Origin: Devosia yakushimensis
Lineage (GTDB): Bacteria > Pseudomonadota > Alphaproteobacteria > Rhizobiales > Devosiaceae
Assembly (NCBI RefSeq): GCF_030159855.1
Contig: NZ_BSNG01000003.1
Location: 355,419-419,418, forward strand
Direction: 5' to 3'
Length of the DNA stretch: 64,000 bases
How positions within the stretch are numbered: the stretch's first letter is position 1; every line of letters starts with the position of its first letter. Below the pieces are notes generated by a model. That model ran no database searches and was not told the origin of the DNA. It saw nothing but the letters and a program-made list of their open reading frames with translations. Positions 1 to 9,106 of the stretch are shown piece after piece. Made by a program: the position numbers and the translations under genes.

Positions 1-473
1 GTTGCGAAATAATTGCGCATGAAGAACGTGCAGAAGGGAATGGCGTATGCGGCATGGACGAGCCACAGCCCCATAATGTTGTCGTAAAGGCCCAGGCTCC
101 GGATGGTGAAGAAAACGGGAAGCTGGGTGATCTGGAACGGCACGAACATGCCCATGAGCAGCAAGACGAAAATCACGCGGTCACCGGGCAAACGGGTTGT
201 GGCCAGGGGGAAGGCGGCCAAAGCCCCGATCAGTACGGAGATGACGACCGCCGGAGCCGTGATCAACAGAGAATTCAAGAGGGGCCTAGCGAGGAGTGGC
301 ACGGCGTCCATATAGTTCGCGAAGTATATGGAACTGGGCAGGCTAAGCGGTTGCAGCATCTCTGCCGGTGTCTTGAGAGACGCCAGGATGGCGAGCAAGA
401 GCGGAAAAAGGAATACGACCGACGCCAATATCAATGCGATGTATCGGCGGATGGGAACTGCTTTTGTATCCAT
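1..473 (-). CDS. Carbohydrate ABC transporter permease, MalG type (partial)
   Basis: Inner-membrane subunit of a CUT1-type sugar importer. The gene reads leftward and runs off the window, so only about the first 157 residues are visible. They start MDTKAVPIRRYIALILA, a cytoplasmic N-terminus followed by a hydrophobic helix, and continue with several further membrane segments. The EAA loop that docks on the ATPase lies outside the window. The start ATG at 473 overlaps the TGA of the MalF-type permease by one base (TGATG), so the two subunits are translationally coupled. With the upstream binding protein this makes a standard binding protein, MalF, MalG order. The substrate cannot be read from the sequence; sugars, polyols or glycerol phosphate are possible. 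Confidence 0.88.
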   Translation of the reverse strand, partial: MDTKAVPIRRYIALILASVVFLFPLLLAILASLKTPAEMLQPLSLPSSIYFANYMDAVPLLARPLLNSLLITAPAVVISVLIGALAAFPLATTRLPGDRVIFVLLLMGMFVPFQITQLPVFFTIRSLGLYDNIMGLWLVHAAYAIPFCTFFMRNYFA

Positions 474-1369
474 CAGTCGCGCTCCTCGATGCGCCCAGAA
501 ATATAGAGGATGTAGGGAAGGATCACGGCGCAGGCCAACGCCATCAAGGTCACAGCAATGGCCGCCCCCTTACCCATCTCAAAACGGGCGAAAGATGTGT
601 CATAGACAAACGTGGCCAAGACTTCAGATGAATGGAACGGTCCACCTTGCGTCATTCCTTGAACGATGTCGAACACCCGCATGGCTTCGACGCCTGATAC
701 ACCAAGAATGATGACGGTTGTCGGTAGTAGGAGGGGGAATGTAACCTGCCAAAAAATAGTCCAAGGTTTAGCGCCATCGACCTGAGCGGCCTCAATATAC
801 TCTTTGGGGATGCTTCTCAGACCAGCAAAGTAGACCAGGAAAGCAAATCCAGCGGTCCACCAAAGGCTCGCTGCCATGATGGAGAAAGAAACAATCGATG
901 GGTCACCGAGCCAATTTTGGTTGGATAGCCCAAGGTGTGCGCCAACCGAGGAAAAAACGCCGCTGCCCGGCCGATACATCCATTTCCAAATGGCCGCGAC
1001 AGCAACCGGCGTCATCGTGAATGGGATGAAGAATATCACCTTGAAGATATTCTCGCCCTTGATCTTCTCGTCCAAGAGTGTCGCCAGACCCAATCCTACG
1101 CCAGTAGGGACGATGAGATAGAAGATCAGCCAACGGATGTTATTGCTAAGAGCATTCCAAAACCGCGGCGACTCGAGCAAGGCCGCATAATTGGCGAAGC
1201 CGATCCATTTCCAGGTAGGCGACAGACCGTCCCATTCGTGGAGCGAGGTCACGAACGTGTAAGCGATCGGATAAACATAGGCCAACACGAACAGCGCTGT
1301 GGGAAACAGCAGGAAAAGCATGAACGAGCGATCGGCACGCTTGCGGTAGTTCGGTGAGAGCGTGGTCAT
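473..1369 (-). CDS. Carbohydrate ABC transporter permease, MalF/UgpA type
   Basis: Inner-membrane permease of 298 residues for a CUT1 sugar transporter. The first transmembrane helix (residues about 16-36) is followed by a periplasmic loop with the YTFVTSLHEWDGLSP pattern typical of this family, and by about five more helices. The EAA-type cytoplasmic loop is around residues 190-210 (IPKEYIEAAQVDGAKPWTIF), the contact point for the ATP-binding subunit. No ATPase gene is seen here; it may lie beyond the left edge or be shared with another system. The start has a GGGGGA ribosome site a few bases upstream. The gene lies 49 bp after the binding-protein gene and overlaps the next permease by one base. 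Confidence 0.93.
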   Translation of the reverse strand: MTTLSPNYRKRADRSFMLFLLFPTALFVLAYVYPIAYTFVTSLHEWDGLSPTWKWIGFANYAALLESPRFWNALSNNIRWLIFYLIVPTGVGLGLATLLDEKIKGENIFKVIFFIPFTMTPVAVAAIWKWMYRPGSGVFSSVGAHLGLSNQNWLGDPSIVSFSIMAASLWWTAGFAFLVYFAGLRSIPKEYIEAAQVDGAKPWTIFWQVTFPLLLPTTVIILGVSGVEAMRVFDIVQGMTQGGPFHSSEVLATFVYDTSFARFEMGKGAAIAVTLMALACAVILPYILYISGRIEERD

Positions 1370-1418
1370 TTTCGTTCCCCCTAAAAATGGCGCTCGACCG
1401 CAATCGCGCGCCCTGTCC

Positions 1419-2702
1419 TCACTCGGTCCAGTCGTTGAACTTACCGTCCGCGACGAGCTGTTGGCGTTCGGCCTCCAGCGACTCGATGATCATGGCCTTC
1501 ACCTCGCTAGTAGGCTGAGCTGCGAACCGCTCGATGGCTGTGCCAAAGTCCTGCGAGAAAGCTGCGGGCAGGAGCAGCGACAGATTCGGGATTGTTGTCT
1601 TTGCTGGATCCAGCAAATCCTTCACCATCTGGGCATGTAGCGAATTGGCGGAGAAGGCATCAGGGGAGGTAAGGCTATTGGCAGGCAGCGCCCCCTTAGC
1701 AACGTTGAGTGCGGCCTGCCCCGCGGGACTGCCAGCGACTTCCAGGAATGCGTCGGCCGCTGCTTCGACGTCTTGGGAAAGGCCGTTCCCACTCAACAGA
1801 CCGTCGATCTGGATGATCGCCTTGTCGGCCATACCCGGCGCGGGGAAGTATCCGATATCTTCGCCCGGCACGGCACCTTTCGCGGCTGCGTAGTTCATGA
1901 ACCACGAGCCCATGAGGTCCATGCCGACATCAGCGGCAACAACAGCATCAGCACCGTTGACCCAATCGCCGCCCGTCCAGTTGCTCATGAAGTGGGCGGC
2001 GACGTTGTCGCGAAAATGGTCTAGAGCGGCAGAAAACTGGGGGCTGTCGAAAGCTACTTCACCACTGGCAAGGCCGAGGTAGCCTTCCACACCCATCGTT
2101 GCGATGATCGAGGGATAGAAAGTATAGAATGACCAATAGGGTCCCTTTCCGTTGGCCAGGCACTCTTTGCCGGCGGCCGCAAGCTTGTCGCAAACCTCAC
2201 CGAACTCTTCCCAAGTTGTTGGCGGTGTTAGGCCCAGCTCCGCAAAAAGCTTCTTGTTATACCAGATGTCGCTGATGACATTGGTCGCAACGGGGATGGC
2301 ATAGGGCACGCCGTCAAAGGTCACGAGGCTGCGGAGGCCCGCGGAGAAGACCTCATCCCCGTTCAACGCGGTCCAGGCTGCGGTCAGAGGCCGAACCCGC
2401 CCAGATTGAACAGCGTCGCGAAGCTCGAGCCCCACATTGAAGATATATGCCGGCGGCGGTGTGCCGCCGAGCGTTGCAATCTGGAGCTGCTGGCGGTAGC
2501 CGGCAAAATCGCCCGGCACCACCTTAGCCGTGACGGGATGATCTGCATCGACCTGATTGGCTAGTTCTACAAGCGCGTTAACAGCTGCCAGTTCGCCGGC
2601 GGCCGGCCAGTTAGACCAGAACTCGATTGGCTCTGCTGCCAGCGACAACGCAGGCGGGCTTACTGCTACGACCAGAGTCGCAACCTTCAAAAGGGTCTTC
2701 AT
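1419..2702 (-). CDS. Extracellular solute-binding protein, family 1 (sugar ABC transporter)
   Basis: Periplasmic receptor of 427 residues for the sugar importer encoded just downstream. The chosen ATG at 2702 begins MKTLLKVATLVVAVSPPALS, a classical Sec signal peptide with likely cleavage after SLAA, and has a strong GGGAGG ribosome site six bases upstream. A longer reading frame extends to 2765 but adds only non-signal residues and is rejected. The mature part (IEFWSNWPAAGELAAVN onward) matches the two-lobe fold of family 1 binding proteins such as UgpB or MalE. As the first gene of the operon it should be the most highly expressed. Ligand unknown. Confidence 0.92.
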   Translation of the reverse strand: MKTLLKVATLVVAVSPPALSLAAEPIEFWSNWPAAGELAAVNALVELANQVDADHPVTAKVVPGDFAGYRQQLQIATLGGTPPPAYIFNVGLELRDAVQSGRVRPLTAAWTALNGDEVFSAGLRSLVTFDGVPYAIPVATNVISDIWYNKKLFAELGLTPPTTWEEFGEVCDKLAAAGKECLANGKGPYWSFYTFYPSIIATMGVEGYLGLASGEVAFDSPQFSAALDHFRDNVAAHFMSNWTGGDWVNGADAVVAADVGMDLMGSWFMNYAAAKGAVPGEDIGYFPAPGMADKAIIQIDGLLSGNGLSQDVEAAADAFLEVAGSPAGQAALNVAKGALPANSLTSPDAFSANSLHAQMVKDLLDPAKTTIPNLSLLLPAAFSQDFGTAIERFAAQPTSEVKAMIIESLEAERQQLVADGKFNDWTE

Positions 2703-2742
2703 GTAACCTCCCATGAGAAATCGGGTTGCCGTTATTTTGACG

Positions 2743-2753
2743 ATACCCGGTAT
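2743..2753. promoter_or_regulatory. Palindrome ATACCCGGTAT upstream of the sugar-transport operon
   Basis: A perfect 11-bp palindrome (ATACC-C-GGTAT) lies 41 bp upstream of the binding-protein start, in an AT-rich stretch where a promoter is expected. Its symmetry suggests a repressor or activator operator, for example of a GntR or LacI family protein. No regulator gene is adjacent in the window, so the assignment is inference. Confidence 0.35.
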
Positions 2754-2765
2754 AATTGATCCCAT

Positions 2766-3279
2766 AGCGTCTTGAGAATGTCAATTGCCCATGCTACCCA
2801 GTTGAAAAGTCCATGGCTGGCTTGCAGAAAAGCCCCTTAACTAATTGAACAAGAATGCTTATCTGCTCGGCCTGTTTGATATCGCAACGCATATGCATCG
2901 TCGGCAGTTAGCTACTTCGGACTGTAATTTTGTCGTTACCCGGAAAATTGTACTGAGTGGACATGGGTGATCAAGATCCCTCGATCCTTCTGCACGAGCA
3001 CGATTGCCGGCGCGCGGCAATTGCATAAAAGAGGCGGTAGTGTCGTGTATTCTTGATACGTGGTCTGGCGGGCGGCACTTCACATCTGGGCATGCTGGTG
3101 CCCTCAAACGATGGATCTGCCGATCAAACGCACACTCCGAGTGAGCGCCCGCTCAACGTTCTGGACATTGCAGCCATACGCGTTGCTGCGCATGACAACT
3201 AACTGGTTGTAGACTGTGGTGTGCGGCCTTAGCCGCTAGAGGAGAACCGATCGGAGCCGTGGTACCAGGACCGACCATC
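2766..3279. other. Intergenic region, no gene recognised
   Basis: This stretch between the sugar-transport promoter and an IS3 fragment has only short open frames without recognisable protein features. It is probably debris next to an old insertion site. Confidence 0.5.
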
Positions 3280-3329
3280 TTTCGCAGCTTCGCGACGATC
3301 TCTTCGGGTCTGTGCTTCTTCTGGGGCAT
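3280..3329 (-). pseudogene. IS3-family transposase OrfA, N-terminal fragment
   Basis: The minus strand encodes MPQKKHRPEEIVAKLRK, the conserved start of OrfA of IS3-family insertion sequences, whose helix-turn-helix begins with RHxPEEIVAKLR. After about 17 residues the similarity stops and the frame continues into unrelated sequence. The element is therefore a scrap without transposition ability. It lies just downstream of the 3' end of the desulfhydrase-like gene. A fragment of an IS3 OrfB C-terminus is found near 9.1-9.3 kb on the opposite strand, so IS-mediated rearrangement has probably shaped this region. Confidence 0.7.
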
Positions 3330-3419
3330 TCCAATGTCCTCTCCAACGGCACAATAGCCGGCTTCAGGGAGAACCACTTTTCAGGGGGCAGACCACGAGT
3401 GGTACTTCAACCTTTGCGG

Positions 3420-4496
3420 TTAACCGGCAGCGACCAATCCGGTGACAGCGGCATCCTCGAAAAGATTGTTGGTGTCCCCGGTATGGAGGAACACAACCTT
3501 CTCACCTGGCTTGACGCGTCCTTCTCGAATATGTGCCAGAAGACCTGCGAAACCTTTTCCCGTATACACCGGCCCAAGCAGTATGGCGTCCGAGGTGGCC
3601 AATTCGCGTATCGCTGCAGTTCCTTCGTCTGACGGAACAGCATAGTCGGGACCTATGAACCGCTGGTCAATATCCAGGACGTCTAGAATCTCGCTATCGT
3701 CCGGGGCAGGCTTTCCAATTTGCTCATAGATCGTTTTGACGCGTGAGACGATAAGGTCATGACTTACATAATTGTCGGGACGATAAGAGCTGATAGCGAT
3801 GGACCGAATTAAGGTGCTATCTGCCGTGATGAGCTTTGCGGCTGCGAATGCTGGCAATACCCCGCCGGTTCCCGTGGTGTGATAAAGATAGTCCGGCTTG
3901 AACCCCAAAGCTCTGCACTGATCCTGGATCTCCTTGTAGGTTAATAGATGCGCCGGAAAGCTGGCGGGATGGGTTACACCAGCGGGAGCGACCATCACCG
4001 TGTGTCCGGCGGCTTCAAGTTCGGCCTTCCTTCGTGCGACAGCGGGGTAAAGCTTATCGTCCCAAATAGTTTCTTGGGACTCTGACGGGGAACGGGGATA
4101 GCAGTGGACCTCGACACCCATGATCTTATTCACCAGAAGATTGCCGCGCCAAGATTTTGGAAATCCTTCGGCCAGGTTGTCGTATAGAAAAAGAACCGGA
4201 GTTATGCCGGCTTGGATCGCTACCGCTGCCAGTTGAGTCGCCGAATTGGAGATGTATGCGCCGACGGTGAGAATGTGCGTCACACCGTTCTGCAGCGCCT
4301 CTCCGACGATAAATTCCGCGAGCCTGACCTTACTACCGCTCGCTGCAGCCGGCCCGGCCAGATCCTCTCTTTTAAGGTAGAGCTCGATGCCATACTTTTT
4401 TGACAGGTTTTCGACTTTGTGTAGAGGTGTTGGATAAAACCCGACCCTCTTCCTGGGAAGCGTGGTGACGTACTCTTCCAATTCGTCTAATGTCAT
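3420..4496 (-). CDS. D-cysteine desulfhydrase / ACC deaminase family PLP enzyme
   Basis: PLP-dependent fold type II enzyme of 358 residues in the family of D-cysteine desulfhydrase, L-cysteate sulfo-lyase and ACC deaminase. Family members release ammonia and pyruvate (plus sulfide or sulfite) from small amino acids. The N-terminal pattern YPTPLHKVENLSKKYG followed by LYLKREDL is typical. The PLP-binding lysine should be K56 in SGSKVRLAEF, where most relatives have GGNKxRKLE, so the site is slightly divergent. A glycine-rich phosphate cradle is visible at TTGTGGVLPAF. It is the last gene of an operon with an amino-acid ABC transporter, the same partnership as E. coli dcyD with the cystine transporter. 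D-cysteine or cystine is the best guess; a related amino acid is possible. Confidence 0.82.
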   Translation of the reverse strand: MTLDELEEYVTTLPRKRVGFYPTPLHKVENLSKKYGIELYLKREDLAGPAAASGSKVRLAEFIVGEALQNGVTHILTVGAYISNSATQLAAVAIQAGITPVLFLYDNLAEGFPKSWRGNLLVNKIMGVEVHCYPRSPSESQETIWDDKLYPAVARRKAELEAAGHTVMVAPAGVTHPASFPAHLLTYKEIQDQCRALGFKPDYLYHTTGTGGVLPAFAAAKLITADSTLIRSIAISSYRPDNYVSHDLIVSRVKTIYEQIGKPAPDDSEILDVLDIDQRFIGPDYAVPSDEGTAAIRELATSDAILLGPVYTGKGFAGLLAHIREGRVKPGEKVVFLHTGDTNNLFEDAAVTGLVAAG

Positions 4497-4542
4497 TTTG
4501 CAATACTTCTTGAATTGTGTGGAATGTCGAGGCCGCCGTCCT

Positions 4543-5346
4543 TCAGCGCACTCGCGCCAAGAACTCTCGTGTCCGTTCCGATTTCGGATTGGCGATCATC
4601 TCATTCGGATCGCCTTTTTCGACCACGACGCCACCATCCATAAAGATCAGTTGGTCCGCCACCTCGCGGGCAAAGCCGATCTCGTGTGTGACGATGACCA
4701 TCGTCATGCCCTTACGTGCCAGTTCTTTCATGACATTGAGCACTTCTCCCACGAGTTCGGGGTCGAGCGCGGATGTCGGCTCATCGAACAGCATGACTTT
4801 CGGCCTCATCGCCAGGGCTCGGGCAATCGCGACACGTTGCTGCTGGCCACCGGACAAATTGCGCGGATACACTTCGGCCTTATCCGACAGCCCCACCTGT
4901 TCCAGGAGCTCGTGTGCAAACTTGCGTGCCTCGGCGACAGGCTCCTTCCGTACATGTATCGGAGCTTCGACGATGTTTTCGATCACCGTCATGTGGGGAA
5001 AGAGGTTGAACTGTTGAAATACCATCCCGACTTCAGCGCGACGGTGGCAGATGGCGGAGGCGGGAAGTTCGTGCAGCGCGTCGCCCACCAGCCGGTACCC
5101 CACGAAGTCGCCGTTGACCAGCAAAACGCCGCCATTGATCTCCTCGAGATGGTTGATGCATCGCAGAAAGGTGCTCTTACCAGATCCTGACGGACCGATT
5201 ATGCACGCGACCGATCCCTGAGGGACCTCCAGATCGATCCCTTTCAGAACATCCAGAGATCCGAAGGATTTGCGTATGCCGCTAGCGAAGACGACGGATT
5301 TCTGATCCGCGCCGAATTTTCGGTGCATGGACTTGAGTTCGGTCAT
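4543..5346 (-). CDS. Polar amino-acid ABC transporter ATP-binding protein
   Basis: Cytoplasmic ATPase of 267 residues of the GlnQ/HisP/TcyN type. Walker A is GPSGSGKST, the Q-loop region reads MVFQQFNLFPHMTV, the signature is LSGGQQQRVAIARAL, and Walker B plus D-loop is VMLFDEPTSALDPE, with the switch histidine in IVTHEIGFA. An insertion typical of this subfamily (DALHELPASAICHRRAEVGM) precedes the Q-loop. I chose the ATG at 5346 because it overlaps the permease stop (ATGA) and begins the conserved part; a longer frame to 5487 lies inside the permease gene. It energises uptake by the adjacent permease and binding protein. Confidence 0.94.
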   Translation of the reverse strand: MTELKSMHRKFGADQKSVVFASGIRKSFGSLDVLKGIDLEVPQGSVACIIGPSGSGKSTFLRCINHLEEINGGVLLVNGDFVGYRLVGDALHELPASAICHRRAEVGMVFQQFNLFPHMTVIENIVEAPIHVRKEPVAEARKFAHELLEQVGLSDKAEVYPRNLSGGQQQRVAIARALAMRPKVMLFDEPTSALDPELVGEVLNVMKELARKGMTMVIVTHEIGFAREVADQLIFMDGGVVVEKGDPNEMIANPKSERTREFLARVR

Positions 5347-6278
5347 TGGAAGCGCCTTCTCATAGGGATCAACATGCCAAAGACTTTCTGCCTCACCCCC
5401 CCTGCTGGCTTGCCTTCTTCGCGGGAGAAGAATCGCTCTAGATAAAACTGACCGACCGTCATCACGCTGACTACAGCCAGATACCAAGCCGTTACGACCA
5501 ACAACAAAGGGATGGTCTCAAAAGTCCGAGCGTAGATGGCCTGTGCGGAGTAAAGGAGGTCGGCAACGGCAATGATACTGACAAGGGAGGTAGTCTTGAG
5601 CAGATTAATCGTCTCGTTTCCCGTCGGCGGAATGATCATGCGCATCGCTTGAGGCAAAATGATCCGGAAAATGAGGGAGCTCGGGTGCATACCAAGGGAT
5701 AGAGCCGCTTCTGTCTGTCCTTTCGACACGGTTTTTAACCCACCCCTGACAATTTCGGCCATGTATCCGGCCTCATGAAGAGAGAGGGCCACGACCGCAG
5801 CGACGAACGGTGTCATGACCTCATTGGTCGGCACGGAAACAACCTCTCCCAACATGGGCAGCCATATACCCAACCGGGGAAAGATCAGTGCGAGATTGTA
5901 CCAGAGAATGATCTGCACTAGAGCAGGCGCGCCGCGAAAAAACCATACGAACGCGACGGCCGGAGCCGCCAAGAGCTTGCTTGGTGACAACATCATGAGG
6001 GCTGCCACAGTGCCCATAAAGACGGCGAGCAACATGACGATGACGGTGAGAGCCAATGTCGTGAGCAATCCGCTGACGATGATGGGGCTGAACATATAAC
6101 GCCAGACCGTACCCCATTGCAGCAGAGGGTTGGTTGCTATCGCATAGCAGAGAGCCGTCACGCAGAGAGCGACCAGAACAACGGCTGCCATTCGAAACGG
6201 ATGCCGCAAAGGCACCACGCGGAAAGCGCCGGGCGCGACCCCGACCGTTGGAGATGGAGATGTTTGTGATGAAGGCAT
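5343..6278 (-). CDS. Polar amino-acid ABC transporter permease
   Basis: Membrane subunit of about 311 residues from the His/Glu/Gln/Arg/opine permease family. A first helix (VVLVALCVTALCYAIAT) precedes the conserved permease domain, which begins near SGLLTTLALTVIVMLLAVFMG and contains WFFRGAPALVQI and the EAA-like loop EAALSLGMHPSSLIFRIILPQA. A single permease gene is present, so it probably works as a homodimer. The start at 6278 (MPSSQT) is preferred over one eight residues upstream, though the choice is not certain. The 3' end overlaps the ATPase start by four bases. Confidence 0.92.
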   Translation of the reverse strand: MPSSQTSPSPTVGVAPGAFRVVPLRHPFRMAAVVLVALCVTALCYAIATNPLLQWGTVWRYMFSPIIVSGLLTTLALTVIVMLLAVFMGTVAALMMLSPSKLLAAPAVAFVWFFRGAPALVQIILWYNLALIFPRLGIWLPMLGEVVSVPTNEVMTPFVAAVVALSLHEAGYMAEIVRGGLKTVSKGQTEAALSLGMHPSSLIFRIILPQAMRMIIPPTGNETINLLKTTSLVSIIAVADLLYSAQAIYARTFETIPLLLVVTAWYLAVVSVMTVGQFYLERFFSREEGKPAGGVRQKVFGMLIPMRRRFQ

Positions 6279-6336
6279 CGGTGTTTCACATTGTACGAGC
6301 AAGCAGTCAGCGCCCGCCGTAGGCGGGCGCGCACCG

Positions 6337-7182
6337 CTATTCGACGAGTTCGGACTCGTCGGTGATGACGCGGGTTTCCTTGATCGCGGCTACGGACATA
6401 TTCCATTTCTGCAATATTTCGGCGTATTCACCGGAATCGATGAGGTTCTGGAAACTTGATCGCATCATCTCCGCAGTTTCGGCGTCGCCCTTCCTGACCG
6501 CGATACCGATGGGAGTGGGGAAGTACGTCCCGGGTGTGACAACCAACTGTCCGTTGCTCTGAGTCTCGAGATAGGCCGCGGCGGTGGAGTCATCGAGACG
6601 GCCGTCTACCCGGCCGGTCAGAACCGCTTGGATCGTATCTTTCTGCTCGGGAAAGATCGCTTTTTCGATTGCCGGCTTGCTCGCCGCCGCGCAGTCGGCG
6701 TTAAGTCGGTCGACCACCAAGTCTGACATCGAGCCCGACTGAAACGCAACCGTCGCGCCGCAGAGACTACTCTGGTCCGGGAAGCGGGGCGCGTTCGCCG
6801 CGGTCGTGACGAACACTGTAGAAGCGCTGAGATAAGTTACGAAATCGACCTGCTGCAGACGTTCCGGAGTTATCGAAAACGTTGTCCACGCTACCTGCGA
6901 GCGTCCCGACACCAACGCCGGAATCATGTTGGCGAACGGCATCGAGGTGATATCGAGTTCCACGCCCAACGCATCCGTGACCGCATTGGCCAAATCCACA
7001 TCGACGCCTGCCGGTTTGCCGGCCTCGTCGACGAAACCGAAGGGCGCATACGCCAACAACGCCGATATCGAAAGTTTGCCGGCATTCTCGACTTCCGCCG
7101 TCGGTTTAACCTCTTGGGAATTGGCCGCCCCGCATCCGGCGGCTGAAAGTATCATTAGAGCGAGTGTAGATGGCAGTTTCAT
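6337..7182 (-). CDS. Amino-acid ABC transporter substrate-binding protein
   Basis: Periplasmic receptor of 281 residues from family 3 (His/Gln/Arg/cystine binding). The N-terminus MKLPSTLALMILSAAGCGAA is a signal sequence with a cysteine (residue 17) in a possible but non-canonical lipobox, so it may be a lipoprotein or a soluble periplasmic protein. The mature domain shows ALLAYAPFGFVDEAGKPAGVDVDLANAV, the substrate-contact start of family 3 receptors. First gene of a binding protein, permease, ATPase, PLP-enzyme operon. By analogy with the FliY/TcyJ systems the ligand may be cystine, D-cysteine or another small amino acid. Confidence 0.9.
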   Translation of the reverse strand: MKLPSTLALMILSAAGCGAANSQEVKPTAEVENAGKLSISALLAYAPFGFVDEAGKPAGVDVDLANAVTDALGVELDITSMPFANMIPALVSGRSQVAWTTFSITPERLQQVDFVTYLSASTVFVTTAANAPRFPDQSSLCGATVAFQSGSMSDLVVDRLNADCAAASKPAIEKAIFPEQKDTIQAVLTGRVDGRLDDSTAAAYLETQSNGQLVVTPGTYFPTPIGIAVRKGDAETAEMMRSSFQNLIDSGEYAEILQKWNMSVAAIKETRVITDESELVE

Positions 7183-7298
7183 AGATAATCCTCCCTATCT
7201 CTACACTTTCCGAAAACGGACTCCATTAATCAAATTAGAAAATATCACTAACACTATGAACGAAATTCATTCATCTACGGCGAGGAAACCCCTACCCT

Positions 7299-8228
7299 TC
7301 ACTTCTTTTGCTTCTGCGTGCGCCACTCTTTGAACACGTTCTCGATCATTTCTCGTAACCAGGAAGTAGCGGGATCCAGAGTCAGTTGGCTATGCATGAT
7401 CAAGGTTACAGAGATGTCAGGAAGCGGTATCGGCGGGCGAAGGAAAATAACTTCGTCTTGCCCCCCTAGGATCATGGCGACACTTTCGCCGCAGTGTGTC
7501 AGCAACTCCGTCCCTCGGAGCATCTGCGGGATCAATTGATAGCTAGGGACAGTGGCCACCACCCTTCGGGTTTGCCCGATTTCTCTCAAAGCTGCTTCGG
7601 CCGCACCTGCGGACACGCCGTCTGCCGAAATCTGCACATGGCGCGCAGCCAGGTAGGCATCGAGATCCAACCCTTTTTGAGCTAGACGGCTTCCTCGCCA
7701 GACGACGCAACGCAATGCGTCCTTTCCCAAGACTATGCGGTGGAGGTTCGGATCGTCCCATTCCAACTTTGAGATCACGGCACAATCGAGGTCGCCTGAT
7801 GAAATGAGAGGCCTCACCTCCGAGCTGGAGGTTGGTATAATGTTTAACGTTGCGTAAGGCGCCTCCAGCGAGAACCGCCGCAACAGGCCTGGAACGAATA
7901 TCAGCGCGTCATAGTCCGAAAGACCAATCCTGAAGTTTCGGTGTGTCTGACCGGGGTCGAACGTCTTGAAACGCTTTATTGTGGCCTGGATGCCTATCAA
8001 CGAGTTGGATACGTCTTCGGCCAGCTCTTGTGCCCTCGGCGTCGGCTTCATCCTCGGGCCGTCTCGAGTGAACAACTCGTCCTCGAATAGCAAGCGCAGC
8101 TTGTTGAGTGAATGGCTGACTGCCGACTGCGTCCTGCCAAGTGCGATCGCCGCCCCGGTCACGCTGCGCTCCTTCATGAGGATGTCAAACACACGCAGCA
8201 GGTTCAGGTCCGTTTGATCAAGCGCCAT
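7299..8228 (-). CDS. LysR-family transcriptional regulator
   Basis: DNA-binding regulator of about 309 residues. The N-terminal helix-turn-helix reads MALDQTDLNLLRVFDILMKE...RTQSAVSHSLNKLR, characteristic of the NodD/PcpR-like branch of LysR proteins. The C-terminal part is a periplasmic-binding-protein-like effector domain. I chose the ATG at 8228; an upstream start at 8282 only adds a non-conserved stretch. It lies upstream of, and in the same direction as, the amino-acid transport operon, separated by about 115 bp, and is a reasonable candidate regulator for it. Confidence 0.9.
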   Translation of the reverse strand: MALDQTDLNLLRVFDILMKERSVTGAAIALGRTQSAVSHSLNKLRLLFEDELFTRDGPRMKPTPRAQELAEDVSNSLIGIQATIKRFKTFDPGQTHRNFRIGLSDYDALIFVPGLLRRFSLEAPYATLNIIPTSSSEVRPLISSGDLDCAVISKLEWDDPNLHRIVLGKDALRCVVWRGSRLAQKGLDLDAYLAARHVQISADGVSAGAAEAALREIGQTRRVVATVPSYQLIPQMLRGTELLTHCGESVAMILGGQDEVIFLRPPIPLPDISVTLIMHSQLTLDPATSWLREMIENVFKEWRTQKQKK

Positions 8229-9106
8229 AGATGCGGTCTCCACCAGTTTAATGGAGGCAGCCCCCGCTGCCCCGACGCCCATTTACCGAGGTAGCGTCAC
8301 CAGCTCAACGCACCGAATCTGTCTGCATTCCTACTGTCGGAAGAGCGCAATGCTTTGCGTAGTATGTCGAAATCGTAACCCGCTCCTGTGTGAAAAGACC
8401 TCGTATTCCGATCCTTCACGTTACGCAGCGAAGTATATCGGCGGTCGTCGGCCCTGGCGACAGGCGTCGTCACAAGAAGACACAAATCTACGCCACTTAG
8501 CGGTATTGTGGACGGCATCAAGCCGTGGCCGATGTCAGCGATGGAGTCACTTCCGGGGGCGTATGGCGTCATGGGCGATGACCTGATCATTGCTGTGCTG
8601 GTTGGCGCATCCCTGGTTCCGATCGCATCTGGAAAGCGCGGCGCAATTGAACAGATACGTCGCACCGCAGTGGCGCGGTACCACGCGACGCCTTGGAACA
8701 GTGCCTATGGTCTTGGAAGGAGAAAGGTAGCGTCGTTGCCGACCTCCTTTTTGGCGAAACGAGTTTCTCGAGCGGGTGTACTCCGGCTGGAGTACTGCTC
8801 TTCCCCTGCGGGCGGATGCGGTCGCTATTGGCCGCCAACAGCTTGATGGGAGACGCAAACCTCGGAGTAGATCTGACATGAAACCAACGGACAGACCGCA
8901 AGCGAGCCCCGCAATCGGACGGCTTTCGAAGGTTTGCGCTCTGAATTTCCGGTTGAGGCGAGGACTCAAGCGCCACACCCTGCTCGATAGGCGCAGCGCC
9001 GGCCCAGGACCGTTTTGGTTTGGCTGAAATGCCCATTGTTGCATTCCAAGACCTGTACGGCGGCAAACTGCACGCGGCGACAGACCATCAACACCCACGC
9101 GACCTG
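8229..9106. other. Long intergenic region without recognisable genes
   Basis: Nearly 900 bp between the LysR gene and an IS3 fragment. Several open frames of 110-180 codons exist on both strands, but none shows family motifs, ribosome sites or plausible composition. One plus-strand frame near 8508 contains a short hydrophobic stretch (DDLIIAVLVGASLVPIA) that could be the relic of a membrane protein. I see no functional gene. Confidence 0.45.

Noticed and set aside
8508..9098. Overlapping frames of 110-180 codons on both strands
   Set aside because: No family motif, signal or ribosome site; they look like chance frames or debris next to an IS fragment.
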